Of a stretch of 41,120 nt of DNA, positions 25,400 through 32,682 are shown piece after piece (position 1 is the first letter of the stretch; every line of letters starts with the position of its first letter). Under the pieces are notes generated by a model. That model was not told where the DNA came from. It was given only the letters and a program-made list of their open reading frames with translations, and made no database searches. Source of the DNA: Roseateles toxinivorans (GTDB taxonomy: Bacteria > Pseudomonadota > Gammaproteobacteria > Burkholderiales > Burkholderiaceae_C); contig CAMDHE010000029.1 in the NCBI GenBank assembly GCA_945898095.1, positions 1 through 41,120 of the forward strand. Direction: 5' to 3'. The position numbers were made by a program, and so were the translations under genes.

Positions 25400-26188
25400 A
25401 TGCACAATTCCAACAGCAATCAGCAAGTTCAGCCCCGCGTCGTGCTGGTCACCGGGGGCAGCAAGGGCATCGGACGCGGTATCGCCGAGGGCTTTCTGGC
25501 AATGGGCGATCGGGTGGTCGTCTGTGCCAGGCAGGAACCCGAATCCCTGCCGTCCAGCGGCGCGGCCTCGGCCGAATTCATGGCCTGTGATGTGAAGGAT
25601 CTGGTCGCAGTTCAAAGCTTGATTGCCGCAATCGTGCAGCGCCATGGTCGGCTCGATGTGCTGGTCAACAATGCTGGCGGCAGTCCGTCGGCCGCCGCGG
25701 CCACCGCATCGCCGCGTTTTCACGAGAGCGTGATCCGCTTGAATCTGCTCGCGCCTTTCAATCTTGCACAGGCTGCCAATGCCCAGATGCAGCAGCAGGA
25801 TCAGGGCGGCGTGATCATCTTCATCGGCAGCATCAGCGCTTTGCGGCCTTCGCCCGGAACTGCGGCTTATGGTGCGGCCAAGGCGGCGGTGCTGAGTCTG
25901 GTCGGATCGCTGGCGGTTGAATGGGCGCCCAAGGTTCGGGTGGTGGCGGTCAGTCCGGGTCTGGTGCAGACCGAACAGTCGGCAATGCATTACGGCAACG
26001 AGGCCGGCATCGCTGCGGTTGCGGCGACGATACCGGCCGGCCGCATGGCTTTGCCGGCTGACATTGCACAGGCCTGCATCTATGTGGCTTCTGCGGCAGC
26101 TTCCTATGTCAGCGGCAGCAATTTGCTGCTGCATGGCGGGGGTGAGAAACCGGCCTTTCTCGATGCCGCCCAGTCGGGCAGCCACTGA
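25400..26188 (+). CDS. Short-chain dehydrogenase/reductase, probably leaderless
   Basis: The 262-residue protein is a classical SDR: VLVTGGSKGIGRGIA (15-29), CDVKD (63-67), NNAGG (90-94), Ser144 or Ser146 in FIGSISAL, and YGAAK (Tyr157, Lys161). The catalytic residues are intact, unlike the SDR at 4640. ATG at 25400 is preferred: the frame is open upstream, but those codons would lie in the operator and promoter. No ribosome site precedes it, and the -10-like TAAATT ends seven bases before it, suggesting a leaderless message. It may oxidise a hydroxyl of the substrate or a 3-hydroxyacyl-CoA. It is the first gene of a six-gene operon with acyl-CoA dehydrogenases. Confidence 0.85.
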   Translation: MHNSNSNQQVQPRVVLVTGGSKGIGRGIAEGFLAMGDRVVVCARQEPESLPSSGAASAEFMACDVKDLVAVQSLIAAIVQRHGRLDVLVNNAGGSPSAAAATASPRFHESVIRLNLLAPFNLAQAANAQMQQQDQGGVIIFIGSISALRPSPGTAAYGAAKAAVLSLVGSLAVEWAPKVRVVAVSPGLVQTEQSAMHYGNEAGIAAVAATIPAGRMALPADIAQACIYVASAAASYVSGSNLLLHGGGEKPAFLDAAQSGSH

Positions 26189-26201
26189 GCGCGGGCCGGC
26201 G

Positions 26202-27371
26202 ATGTTCGTCGATCTGAATCCGGCACAGCATGCCTTGCGGTTAAAGGTCCGCGATTATTTCAATCAGCTGATGACGCCAGAGTTGCGACTGGCGCTGCGC
26301 GGCGCCGAAGGCGGCGATCTGTTCCGCAGCACCGTGCGCCAGATGGGGCGCGACGGCTGGCTGGCGGTCGGCTGGCCCAAGGAATTTGGTGGCGCAGGCC
26401 TCAGCGGCACTGAGCAGTTGATCTTTTTCGAAGAGGCCAATATTGCCGGAGCGCCGCTGCCCTTCGTGACGATCTCGACCGTCGGTCCGGCCTTGATGAG
26501 CCATGGCACAGCGGCGCAGAAGGCGCGCTTCCTGCCAGGCATCGCTGCCGGCGAAATCATCTTTTCGATTGCCTATTCGGAAGCCTCTGCCGGGTCCGAT
26601 CTCGCCACGCTGAAGACCACCGCCAGGCTCGAGGGAGATCACTTCCTCGTCAACGGGGCCAAGTTATGGACCTCGGGCGTTGAGGCTGCCGACTTCATCT
26701 GGCTGGCCGCCCGTACCGATCCCGATCTGCCGCGCCACAAGGGCATTTCGCTGCTGATCCTCGATGCGACAGCGGCGGGCTTTTCGCATACGCCGATCGA
26801 GACTGTAGGCAACCGCACCGCAGCGAGCTATTACGACAATGTCGTCGTGCCGCGGGACATGCTGGTGGGCGACTTGCATGGCGGCTGGAAGTTGATCACC
26901 TCGCAACTCAACCACGAACGCCTGGGCCTGGGTGCCTGGGCTGACAAGGTCTTCGGCCCGTTCCGGCGCGTTCTGCAATGGGCCAAGGTGGCCGACGAAT
27001 CGGGCCGCTGCGCCATCGATCAGCCCTGGGTGCGGCGGGCCTTTGCCGATTGCTACACCAAGCTGGAAGCGCAGCGCATGCTGAACTTCCGTATCGCAGC
27101 CGATGTCGAAGCCGGCCGCCTTGACGTGGCGCTGGCCTCGACGGCCAAGGTCTACGGCTCCGAAACGGTGATCAAGGTGTTGCGCTCGCTGATCGACATC
27201 GTCGGCGCCTCGGCGCTGGTGCGATCGGGTTCGGCGGCCGGGCAATTGCTTGGCGAACTTGAATATGAGGCACGCCTGGCGACGATTGCGACCTTTGGCG
27301 GCGGCACCAATGAACTGCAGCGCGAATTGATCGCGCAATTCGGCCTGCATGCGCCCAAGACGCTGCGTTGA
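26202..27371 (+). CDS. Acyl-CoA dehydrogenase
   Basis: The 389-residue flavoprotein has the acyl-CoA dehydrogenase fold: an N-terminal helical domain, the FAD-contacting strand segment YSEASAGSDLA (125-135) with NGAKLWTSG (151-159), and a C-terminal helical domain ending in ATFGGGTNELQRELIAQ. The catalytic base is probably Glu239 in NHERLGLG, the position used by isovaleryl-CoA-dehydrogenase-like and steroid-type enzymes, because the other known position (YEGT) is Gly here. ATG 26202 is 13 bases after the SDR stop; the frame is open upstream but overlaps that gene. It is likely a homomeric FadE-type enzyme or one needing a partner; the substrate is unknown. Confidence 0.85.
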   Translation: MFVDLNPAQHALRLKVRDYFNQLMTPELRLALRGAEGGDLFRSTVRQMGRDGWLAVGWPKEFGGAGLSGTEQLIFFEEANIAGAPLPFVTISTVGPALMSHGTAAQKARFLPGIAAGEIIFSIAYSEASAGSDLATLKTTARLEGDHFLVNGAKLWTSGVEAADFIWLAARTDPDLPRHKGISLLILDATAAGFSHTPIETVGNRTAASYYDNVVVPRDMLVGDLHGGWKLITSQLNHERLGLGAWADKVFGPFRRVLQWAKVADESGRCAIDQPWVRRAFADCYTKLEAQRMLNFRIAADVEAGRLDVALASTAKVYGSETVIKVLRSLIDIVGASALVRSGSAAGQLLGELEYEARLATIATFGGGTNELQRELIAQFGLHAPKTLR

Positions 27372-27450
27372 TTGCTGCAGGCTGAATGGCGGCTGAATAA
27401 TCTGCGTCCAGGCCCATCCAAGGCCGTTTTCGAACCGAGAGACAAGCGAG

Positions 27451-28569
27451 ATGAAAGAACAATTGGCGCGCACTTTGATGACGCCGGCAAGCGGCAGGCG
27501 TTTGCGCGCCAGCGTCGCGCTCGACTATCCATTCACGCCACCGCAGACCGATGGCTCGGTGGTGGAGATTGCCGATGGCCTGCTCTGGGCGCGCATGCCG
27601 ATGCCGATGGCGCTGGACCACATCAATGTCTATCTGCTGCGAGGTGAAACCGGCTGGACCCTGGTTGATACCGGACTCAACACGGCTGACTGCCGCGCCC
27701 GCTGGGAGTCGATCGCGGCTGAACATCTGCAAGGGCTGCCGATTGAAGCGCTGATCTGCACCCATTTCCACTATGACCATGCCGGCCTGGCGCCATGGAT
27801 CACCGAGCGCTTCGGCGTGCCGCTGTTCATGACCTTGGGCGAGTTCATGACCATGAAAGTCTTGAACGCGCCGATGCCCGACCCGGTTCCGCCGGAGCAG
27901 ATCGCCTTCTACCAGCGCGCCGGCCTGCCGGAATTGCGCTTGACCAAGATGTTCGAAGCGCTGGCCGCGGATCCCTTCACACCGCCACCGATGCCCGCCT
28001 TCCAGCGCCTGCGCGGCGGGCAGGTTCTGCGCATCGGCAACCGTGAATGGACCATCATTATCGGCGAAGGCCATTCACCGGAACATGCTTGCCTGTATTG
28101 CGAGGCCGAAGGAATCCTGATTGCTGGCGACCAGTTGCTGCCGCGCATCAGCTCGAATGTGCTGGTGTCGTCAATCGAGCCCGAAGGCAATCCGCTGCAG
28201 CAATGGTTCGACTCGCTCGACCGGCTGGAAGTCTGCCGGGCCGACACCTTGATCCTGCCTTCGCATCAGAATGTCTATCGCGGTCTGCATTTGCGCACCC
28301 AGGAATTGCGCGAGCATCACCTGCAGCAGTTTGCCCAGTTGCTCGGTGCTTTGGAACAACAGGCCGAGTTCAGCGCCTTCGAAGCGATGAACCTGCTGTT
28401 CAAGAAACTGCGCCATCCAATGGACGACATGCTGGCGCTGGGCGAGACGCTGGCCCATCTGGCCTGGTTGCTGAAGGAAGGGCGTTTGCAGCGCCGACTG
28501 GCCGAGGACGGCTTATGGCGATACTCGCGCGAGCCAGGCGCGCTGATCGAAAAGGGGATGCATTGGTGA
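27451..28569 (+). CDS. Cytoplasmic metallo-beta-lactamase fold hydrolase
   Basis: The 372-residue protein has no signal peptide. The metallo-beta-lactamase core shows HINVYLLRGETGWTLVDTG (57-75), the zinc motif THFHYDH (His105, His107, Asp109, His110), a GEGHSPEH segment holding a further His, IAGDQLLP, and ILPSHQNVYRG. A C-terminal helical part (about 285-372) follows, as in LACTB2-like proteins. Placed inside an operon of acyl-CoA dehydrogenases and an acyl-CoA synthetase, it could be an acyl-CoA thioesterase, lactonase or ring-opening hydrolase; the sequence does not decide. Its stop overlaps the next gene's GTG start. Confidence 0.78.
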   Translation: MKEQLARTLMTPASGRRLRASVALDYPFTPPQTDGSVVEIADGLLWARMPMPMALDHINVYLLRGETGWTLVDTGLNTADCRARWESIAAEHLQGLPIEALICTHFHYDHAGLAPWITERFGVPLFMTLGEFMTMKVLNAPMPDPVPPEQIAFYQRAGLPELRLTKMFEALAADPFTPPPMPAFQRLRGGQVLRIGNREWTIIIGEGHSPEHACLYCEAEGILIAGDQLLPRISSNVLVSSIEPEGNPLQQWFDSLDRLEVCRADTLILPSHQNVYRGLHLRTQELREHHLQQFAQLLGALEQQAEFSAFEAMNLLFKKLRHPMDDMLALGETLAHLAWLLKEGRLQRRLAEDGLWRYSREPGALIEKGMHW

Positions 28570-29744
28570 GCGATCAATTCAGGATTGAAGTCAGCGACTG
28601 GCTGGAGGCAAATTGCCCGGCTTCGATGCGGCAGCCGATCAGCGCCGAGCAGATGGTCTGGGGCGGGTCGCGGCTGAAATTCAGCAGCGAGGACCAGCGT
28701 CTATGGTTCGAGCGCATGCGCGACCGCGGCTGGTTCGCGCCGGACTGGCCGCGTGAATATGGCGGCGGCGGACTCGATGCCGGCCAGGCCCATGTGTTGG
28801 AGCAAGAGATGCAACGCCTCGGTTGCCGCCAGCCGCAGTTCAACCTGGGCGTCTGGATGCTCGGGCCGGTCTTGCTGGAACTGGGCAGCGAAGCTCAAAA
28901 ACGCCAGCATCTGCCGCCGATGATGGCCGGCCAGGTGCGTTGGTGCCAGGGTTTCAGCGAACCCAATGCCGGTTCCGATCTGGCCAGCTTGAAAACCTCG
29001 GCGATCGAAGATGGCGATGACTTCATAGTCAACGGCGCCAAGATCTGGACCAGTTATGGCGATCAGTCGGATTGGATGTATGCCCTGGTGCGCACCGACG
29101 TCAAGGCCAAGAAACAGCAGGGCATCAGCTTCCTGCTGATCGACATGAACAGCCCCGGCGTCATGGTCAAGCCGATCGAGCTGATCAGCGGCAAATCGAG
29201 TTTTTGTGAAGTCTTTTTCGACAATGTGCGGGTGCCGCGCCTGCAACTGGTCGGTGCGTTGAACGATGGCTGGACCGTGGCGAAAAAGCTGCTCCAGCAT
29301 GAGCGTTCGGCGATGTCCAAGTTCAGCGCAGGAGCGGCGCCTTCGCATGACCCCCTGGCTGTCGCCAGGCCTTATCTGTTCGACGACCAAGGTCGCTTGC
29401 GCGAGCCGGTCTGGCGCGATCGGCTTGCCGCCCTGATGATGGATTCCCGGGCCTTTGCCTTGTCGGCGCAGCGCCTGCATGAGCAGGCCATGGCGGGGCA
29501 GGATTGCAACGGGCTGGCGGCGATCATGAAGCTGGTCCAGACCGAGCAGGAAGTTGCCAAATATGAGTTGCTGCAGCAAGTCATGGGTCAGCGCGGGCTG
29601 AGCTGGGAAGGCGATGAGTTCAGTCGCGATGAACATGACATCGCGCGACTCTGGCTGCTGACCAAGACTTACACCATCTCCGGCGGCTCGTCGGAGATTC
29701 AACTGAACGTGATTGCCAAGCGCGTACTTGGCCTGCCGGGCTGA
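28566..29744 (+). CDS. Acyl-CoA dehydrogenase, likely catalytic (alpha) subunit
   Basis: The 392-residue protein has the full set of family features: GFSEPNAGSDLASLKTSA (129-146) for FAD contact, NGAKIWTSYGDQSDW (156-170), catalytic Glu246 in LQHERSAMSK and the C-terminal TISGGSSEIQLNVIAKRVLGLP. It starts with GTG at 28566, overlapping the MBL gene stop (GTGA). The next gene encodes a second, degenerate acyl-CoA dehydrogenase directly after the stop (TGA-ATG). In actinobacterial steroid side-chain degradation such adjacent pairs form alpha2beta2 enzymes (for example ChsE4-ChsE5) in which only one subunit keeps the base. The same arrangement is inferred here. Confidence 0.88.
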   Translation: MSDQFRIEVSDWLEANCPASMRQPISAEQMVWGGSRLKFSSEDQRLWFERMRDRGWFAPDWPREYGGGGLDAGQAHVLEQEMQRLGCRQPQFNLGVWMLGPVLLELGSEAQKRQHLPPMMAGQVRWCQGFSEPNAGSDLASLKTSAIEDGDDFIVNGAKIWTSYGDQSDWMYALVRTDVKAKKQQGISFLLIDMNSPGVMVKPIELISGKSSFCEVFFDNVRVPRLQLVGALNDGWTVAKKLLQHERSAMSKFSAGAAPSHDPLAVARPYLFDDQGRLREPVWRDRLAALMMDSRAFALSAQRLHEQAMAGQDCNGLAAIMKLVQTEQEVAKYELLQQVMGQRGLSWEGDEFSRDEHDIARLWLLTKTYTISGGSSEIQLNVIAKRVLGLPG

Positions 29745-30887
29745 ATGATGACGCTGCTATTGAATCAGGATGAATCCATGCTGCGCGACAGCGCCCAGGC
29801 CTTCTTGTCTGCTGAAGCGCCGGTGACTGCGATGCGGCGCTTGCGTGACAGCGAAGATGCAACCGGTTTCGATCCGGAGCTTTGGCAACGCATGGTCGAG
29901 ATGGGCTGGTCTGGCATGCTGCTGCCCGAGCATTGGGGCGGTCTTGATTTCGGTTTCAAGGGCATGGGCGCATTGTTCGAACAATGCGGTCGTTATTTGA
30001 CCCCCAGCCCCTTGCTCGCCACTGTGGTGCTCGGCGGCGGCTTGCTGCTGCGCGCCGGCAGCCAGGCGCAATGCCAGCGCTGGTTGCCCCTGCTGGCCGA
30101 GGGCAAGGCCTGGTTCGCCCTGGCATTGGAAGAGCTGCCTCGCCATGACCCGCGCCAGGTCGCTTGCAACGCCACAAGAACCGCTACGGGATGGCAACTC
30201 GATGGTGAAAAATGGCTGGTGCTCGACGGACATATCGCCCAGCAGTTGATCGTGGTGGCCAGAACCTCGGGCTTGCCCGGGCAGGAACATGGCTTGAGTC
30301 TGTTCCTGCTCGATCCGGCAACTGCCGGTGTGCAGCTCAGCCGCAGCCGCATGATCGACAGCCGCAATGCGGCGAGGCTGCAGCTCAGCGCGGTACAGAT
30401 CCCGGCCGAGTCTTTGCTCGGCGCGCTGGATGGCGGTTTCGAGCCGCTCGACGCAGTGCTCGATCAGGCCAGAGTCTGTCTGGCGGCTGAAGGCCTGGGC
30501 TTGTTGCGCGAAGTGTTCGAGCGCACGCTCGATTATCTGAAGCAGCGGGTGCAATTCGATGTGGTGATCGGCAGTTTCCAGGCCTTGCAGCACCGGGCTG
30601 CGCGGCTACATGTCGAGCTCGAACAATGCCAGAGCGCAGTCGCTGCGGCATTGGCTGCGTTGCAGGACGATCCGGTGCAAGCCGCACAGCTGGCCAGCCT
30701 GGCCAAAGCCAAGGTCAGCAAGCTCAGCGAATTGCTGCTCAACGAGGCGGTGCAACTGCATGGCGGCATCGGCGTCACCGATGAGCTCGACATCGGACTC
30801 TTTCTTAAACGCGGCCGGGTGATCCAGCAGACTTTCGGCGACGCGGTTTTTCACAACGACCGTTATGCGCGGCTGAACGGTTTCTGA
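29745..30887 (+). CDS. Acyl-CoA dehydrogenase-like protein, likely non-catalytic (beta) subunit
   Basis: The 380-residue protein has the acyl-CoA dehydrogenase fold but has lost key sites. Where the partner has SEPNAGSDLA it reads LEELPRHDPRQVA, and the expected catalytic Glu is replaced: LDQARVCLAAEG has Ala242 where the partner has Glu246 in QHERS. The C-terminal QLHGGIGVTDELDIGLFLKRG segment is of the usual type and supports FAD or dimer contacts. It starts directly after the partner's stop, and a second ATG at 29748 is an alternative. This fits the beta subunit of an alpha2beta2 dehydrogenase. Confidence 0.85.
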   Translation: MMTLLLNQDESMLRDSAQAFLSAEAPVTAMRRLRDSEDATGFDPELWQRMVEMGWSGMLLPEHWGGLDFGFKGMGALFEQCGRYLTPSPLLATVVLGGGLLLRAGSQAQCQRWLPLLAEGKAWFALALEELPRHDPRQVACNATRTATGWQLDGEKWLVLDGHIAQQLIVVARTSGLPGQEHGLSLFLLDPATAGVQLSRSRMIDSRNAARLQLSAVQIPAESLLGALDGGFEPLDAVLDQARVCLAAEGLGLLREVFERTLDYLKQRVQFDVVIGSFQALQHRAARLHVELEQCQSAVAAALAALQDDPVQAAQLASLAKAKVSKLSELLLNEAVQLHGGIGVTDELDIGLFLKRGRVIQQTFGDAVFHNDRYARLNGF

Positions 30888-30898
30888 AGCAGGCACAG

Positions 30899-32587
30899 AT
30901 GACTGATGATTTCGATGCCAGACTGGCCCTGATCCAGTCCCAAATGACGGCGCCAGGCGCGCCCTTCGAGCTCGAATGGGTGGAGCAGGGCGGGCAGAAG
31001 CTGGCCGCTTATGCGCGCGCCTGCAAAACTTTGCCCGAACTGATTCAATCGGGCCGGGTCCATGGTGACAAACCCTTCATCGTCTATCAAGGCGATAACT
31101 GGAGTTTCACGCGCTTTTTTGCCCAGGTCGATGCCCTGAGCGCCAGGCTGCGTGAGGACTTTCATCTGCAGCCGGGCGACCGAGTGGCGATTGCGATGCG
31201 CAACCGGCCTGAATGGGCGGTGGCCTTTGCTGCTGTGGCCTTGCTGGGCGCCGTGCCTGCACCCTTGAACAGTTTCGGTGTGCGTGATGAATTGCTGGCC
31301 GGGTTGCGCGACATCGAGCCCAAGCTTTTGTTCGTCGATGCCGAGCGCTTGCAGCGTTTGTCGGGTGATCTGGAAACGCTGGGCTTCCCGGTGGTGGTGG
31401 TCGGCAGCGCTGTTGCGCCGGAGCTGTCCTACGAGGAACTTTGTTCGCGTCAGGCCGCGCCAGCGATCTTGCCCGAACTCGGCCCGGAAGATCCGGCCTT
31501 GATCTTGTTTACTTCGGGCGCCACCAGTCAGCCCAAAGGTGTGCTGTCAGGGCAGCGGGCGCTTTGTCAGGCGCTCTGCAATATCGACTATATCGGCGCT
31601 TGTGCCGCCATGAGTTCGCCCGCTGCGCTGCAGACCGTCATGCAACGCGGCCTGCTGCCAACGGTGCTGACCGCCGTGCCCCTTTTTCATGTCAGCGGTC
31701 TGCATGCCCAATTGCTGGCCAGCTTGCGCAACGGCCGGCGGCTGGTTTTCATGCACCGCTGGGACCCGCAGACCGCCTTGAGCTTGATGCGCGAGCATCA
31801 AGTGACCCAATTCAATGGGGCACCGTCGATGGTGCTGCAGTTGCTGGCCGAGCCTGGTTTTGACGACAAGGCGGTGGTCGGCAATCTGTCGGGCCTCGGT
31901 TTTGGCGGTGCCGGCCTGCCGCAACGCGCAATCGACGCCGTGCTCGGCCGGGTGAAACCCTCTTTGTCGGGTGTCGGCTACGGCCTGACCGAATCGAATG
32001 GCGTCGGCTCCGCAGTGGCAGGAGACGGTTTTGTGCAGCGCCCGACCAGTTCGGGCCTGATCTCGCCGATCATGCAATTGCGCTTGATGGAGTTGGACGG
32101 CAGCGAAGCTGCAAGAGGCCAGCCCGGCGAAGTCTGGCTGCGCGGCGTCAGCCTGATGCAGGGCTATTGGCGCCAGCCAGAAGCAACCCGAACCGCGCTG
32201 CATGACGGTTGGTTCCGCAGCGGTGACATCGGTGTTCTTGACGCCGCCGGCTATCTGAGCATCGTCGACCGGATCAAGGATGTGATCAACCGCATGGGTG
32301 AAAAAATCGCCGCCGCCGAGATCGAGTCCTGCCTCTTGCAGCACCCGGAAGTCAGCGAAGCGGCGGTGTTCGCCCAGCCCGACCTGCAGACCGGCGAAGC
32401 CGTCGCAGCGGTCGTGGTGCTCCGCGAGCACAGCCTTGTCGACGCGGAAGCATTGCGTCGCCATGTTGCCGGCCGATTGGCCGCCTACAAGGTGCCGCTG
32501 ATCATCCACCTGCGCTTCGAAGCGCTGCCGCGCAACCCGACTGGCAAGCTGCTCAAACAGCAGATCAAGCAGCAATATCTGGGCTGA
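30899..32587 (+). CDS. Acyl-CoA synthetase / AMP-dependent acid-CoA ligase
   Basis: The 562-residue ANL-superfamily protein would activate a carboxylic acid to its CoA thioester. Motifs are the phosphate loop LILFTSGATSQPKGV (201-215), PLFHVSGLHAQLLA, GYGLTESNGVG for the adenylate, WFRSGDIGVLDAAGYL, DRIKDVINRMGEKI at the domain hinge, and the C-terminal acylating lysine in NPTGKLLK. The substrate is not readable but the operon of three acyl-CoA dehydrogenases suggests a long, branched or cyclic acid. It begins 11 bases after the beta-subunit gene and ends the plus-strand operon that starts at 25400. Confidence 0.9.
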   Translation: MTDDFDARLALIQSQMTAPGAPFELEWVEQGGQKLAAYARACKTLPELIQSGRVHGDKPFIVYQGDNWSFTRFFAQVDALSARLREDFHLQPGDRVAIAMRNRPEWAVAFAAVALLGAVPAPLNSFGVRDELLAGLRDIEPKLLFVDAERLQRLSGDLETLGFPVVVVGSAVAPELSYEELCSRQAAPAILPELGPEDPALILFTSGATSQPKGVLSGQRALCQALCNIDYIGACAAMSSPAALQTVMQRGLLPTVLTAVPLFHVSGLHAQLLASLRNGRRLVFMHRWDPQTALSLMREHQVTQFNGAPSMVLQLLAEPGFDDKAVVGNLSGLGFGGAGLPQRAIDAVLGRVKPSLSGVGYGLTESNGVGSAVAGDGFVQRPTSSGLISPIMQLRLMELDGSEAARGQPGEVWLRGVSLMQGYWRQPEATRTALHDGWFRSGDIGVLDAAGYLSIVDRIKDVINRMGEKIAAAEIESCLLQHPEVSEAAVFAQPDLQTGEAVAAVVVLREHSLVDAEALRRHVAGRLAAYKVPLIIHLRFEALPRNPTGKLLKQQIKQQYLG

Positions 32588-32621
32588 GCAAGCCAGACGG
32601 GAATTGTCGGGCGCCTGAATT

Positions 32622-32656
32622 AAAAAGGGCTGCAAGGGTTTGATCCCCTGCAGCCC
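32622..32656 (-). terminator. Rho-independent terminator for the TonB receptor gene
   Basis: GGGCTGCAAGGG (32627-32638) and CCCCTGCAGCCC (32645-32656) form a long GC-rich stem around TTTGAT. Read on the minus strand it is followed by TTTTTA, the T-run of an intrinsic terminator, 24 bases after the receptor stop. Confidence 0.8.
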
Positions 32657-32659
32657 CTC

Positions 32660-32682
32660 AAGCCCTGCGGGCTTGCTGTTTT
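32660..32682 (+). terminator. Candidate terminator for the acyl-CoA synthetase operon
   Basis: AAGCCC-TGC-GGGCTT forms a short hairpin followed by GCTGTTTT, on the plus strand and touching the end of the convergent receptor gene. The adjacent larger hairpin at 32627-32656 would also form in this transcript. Confidence 0.45.
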
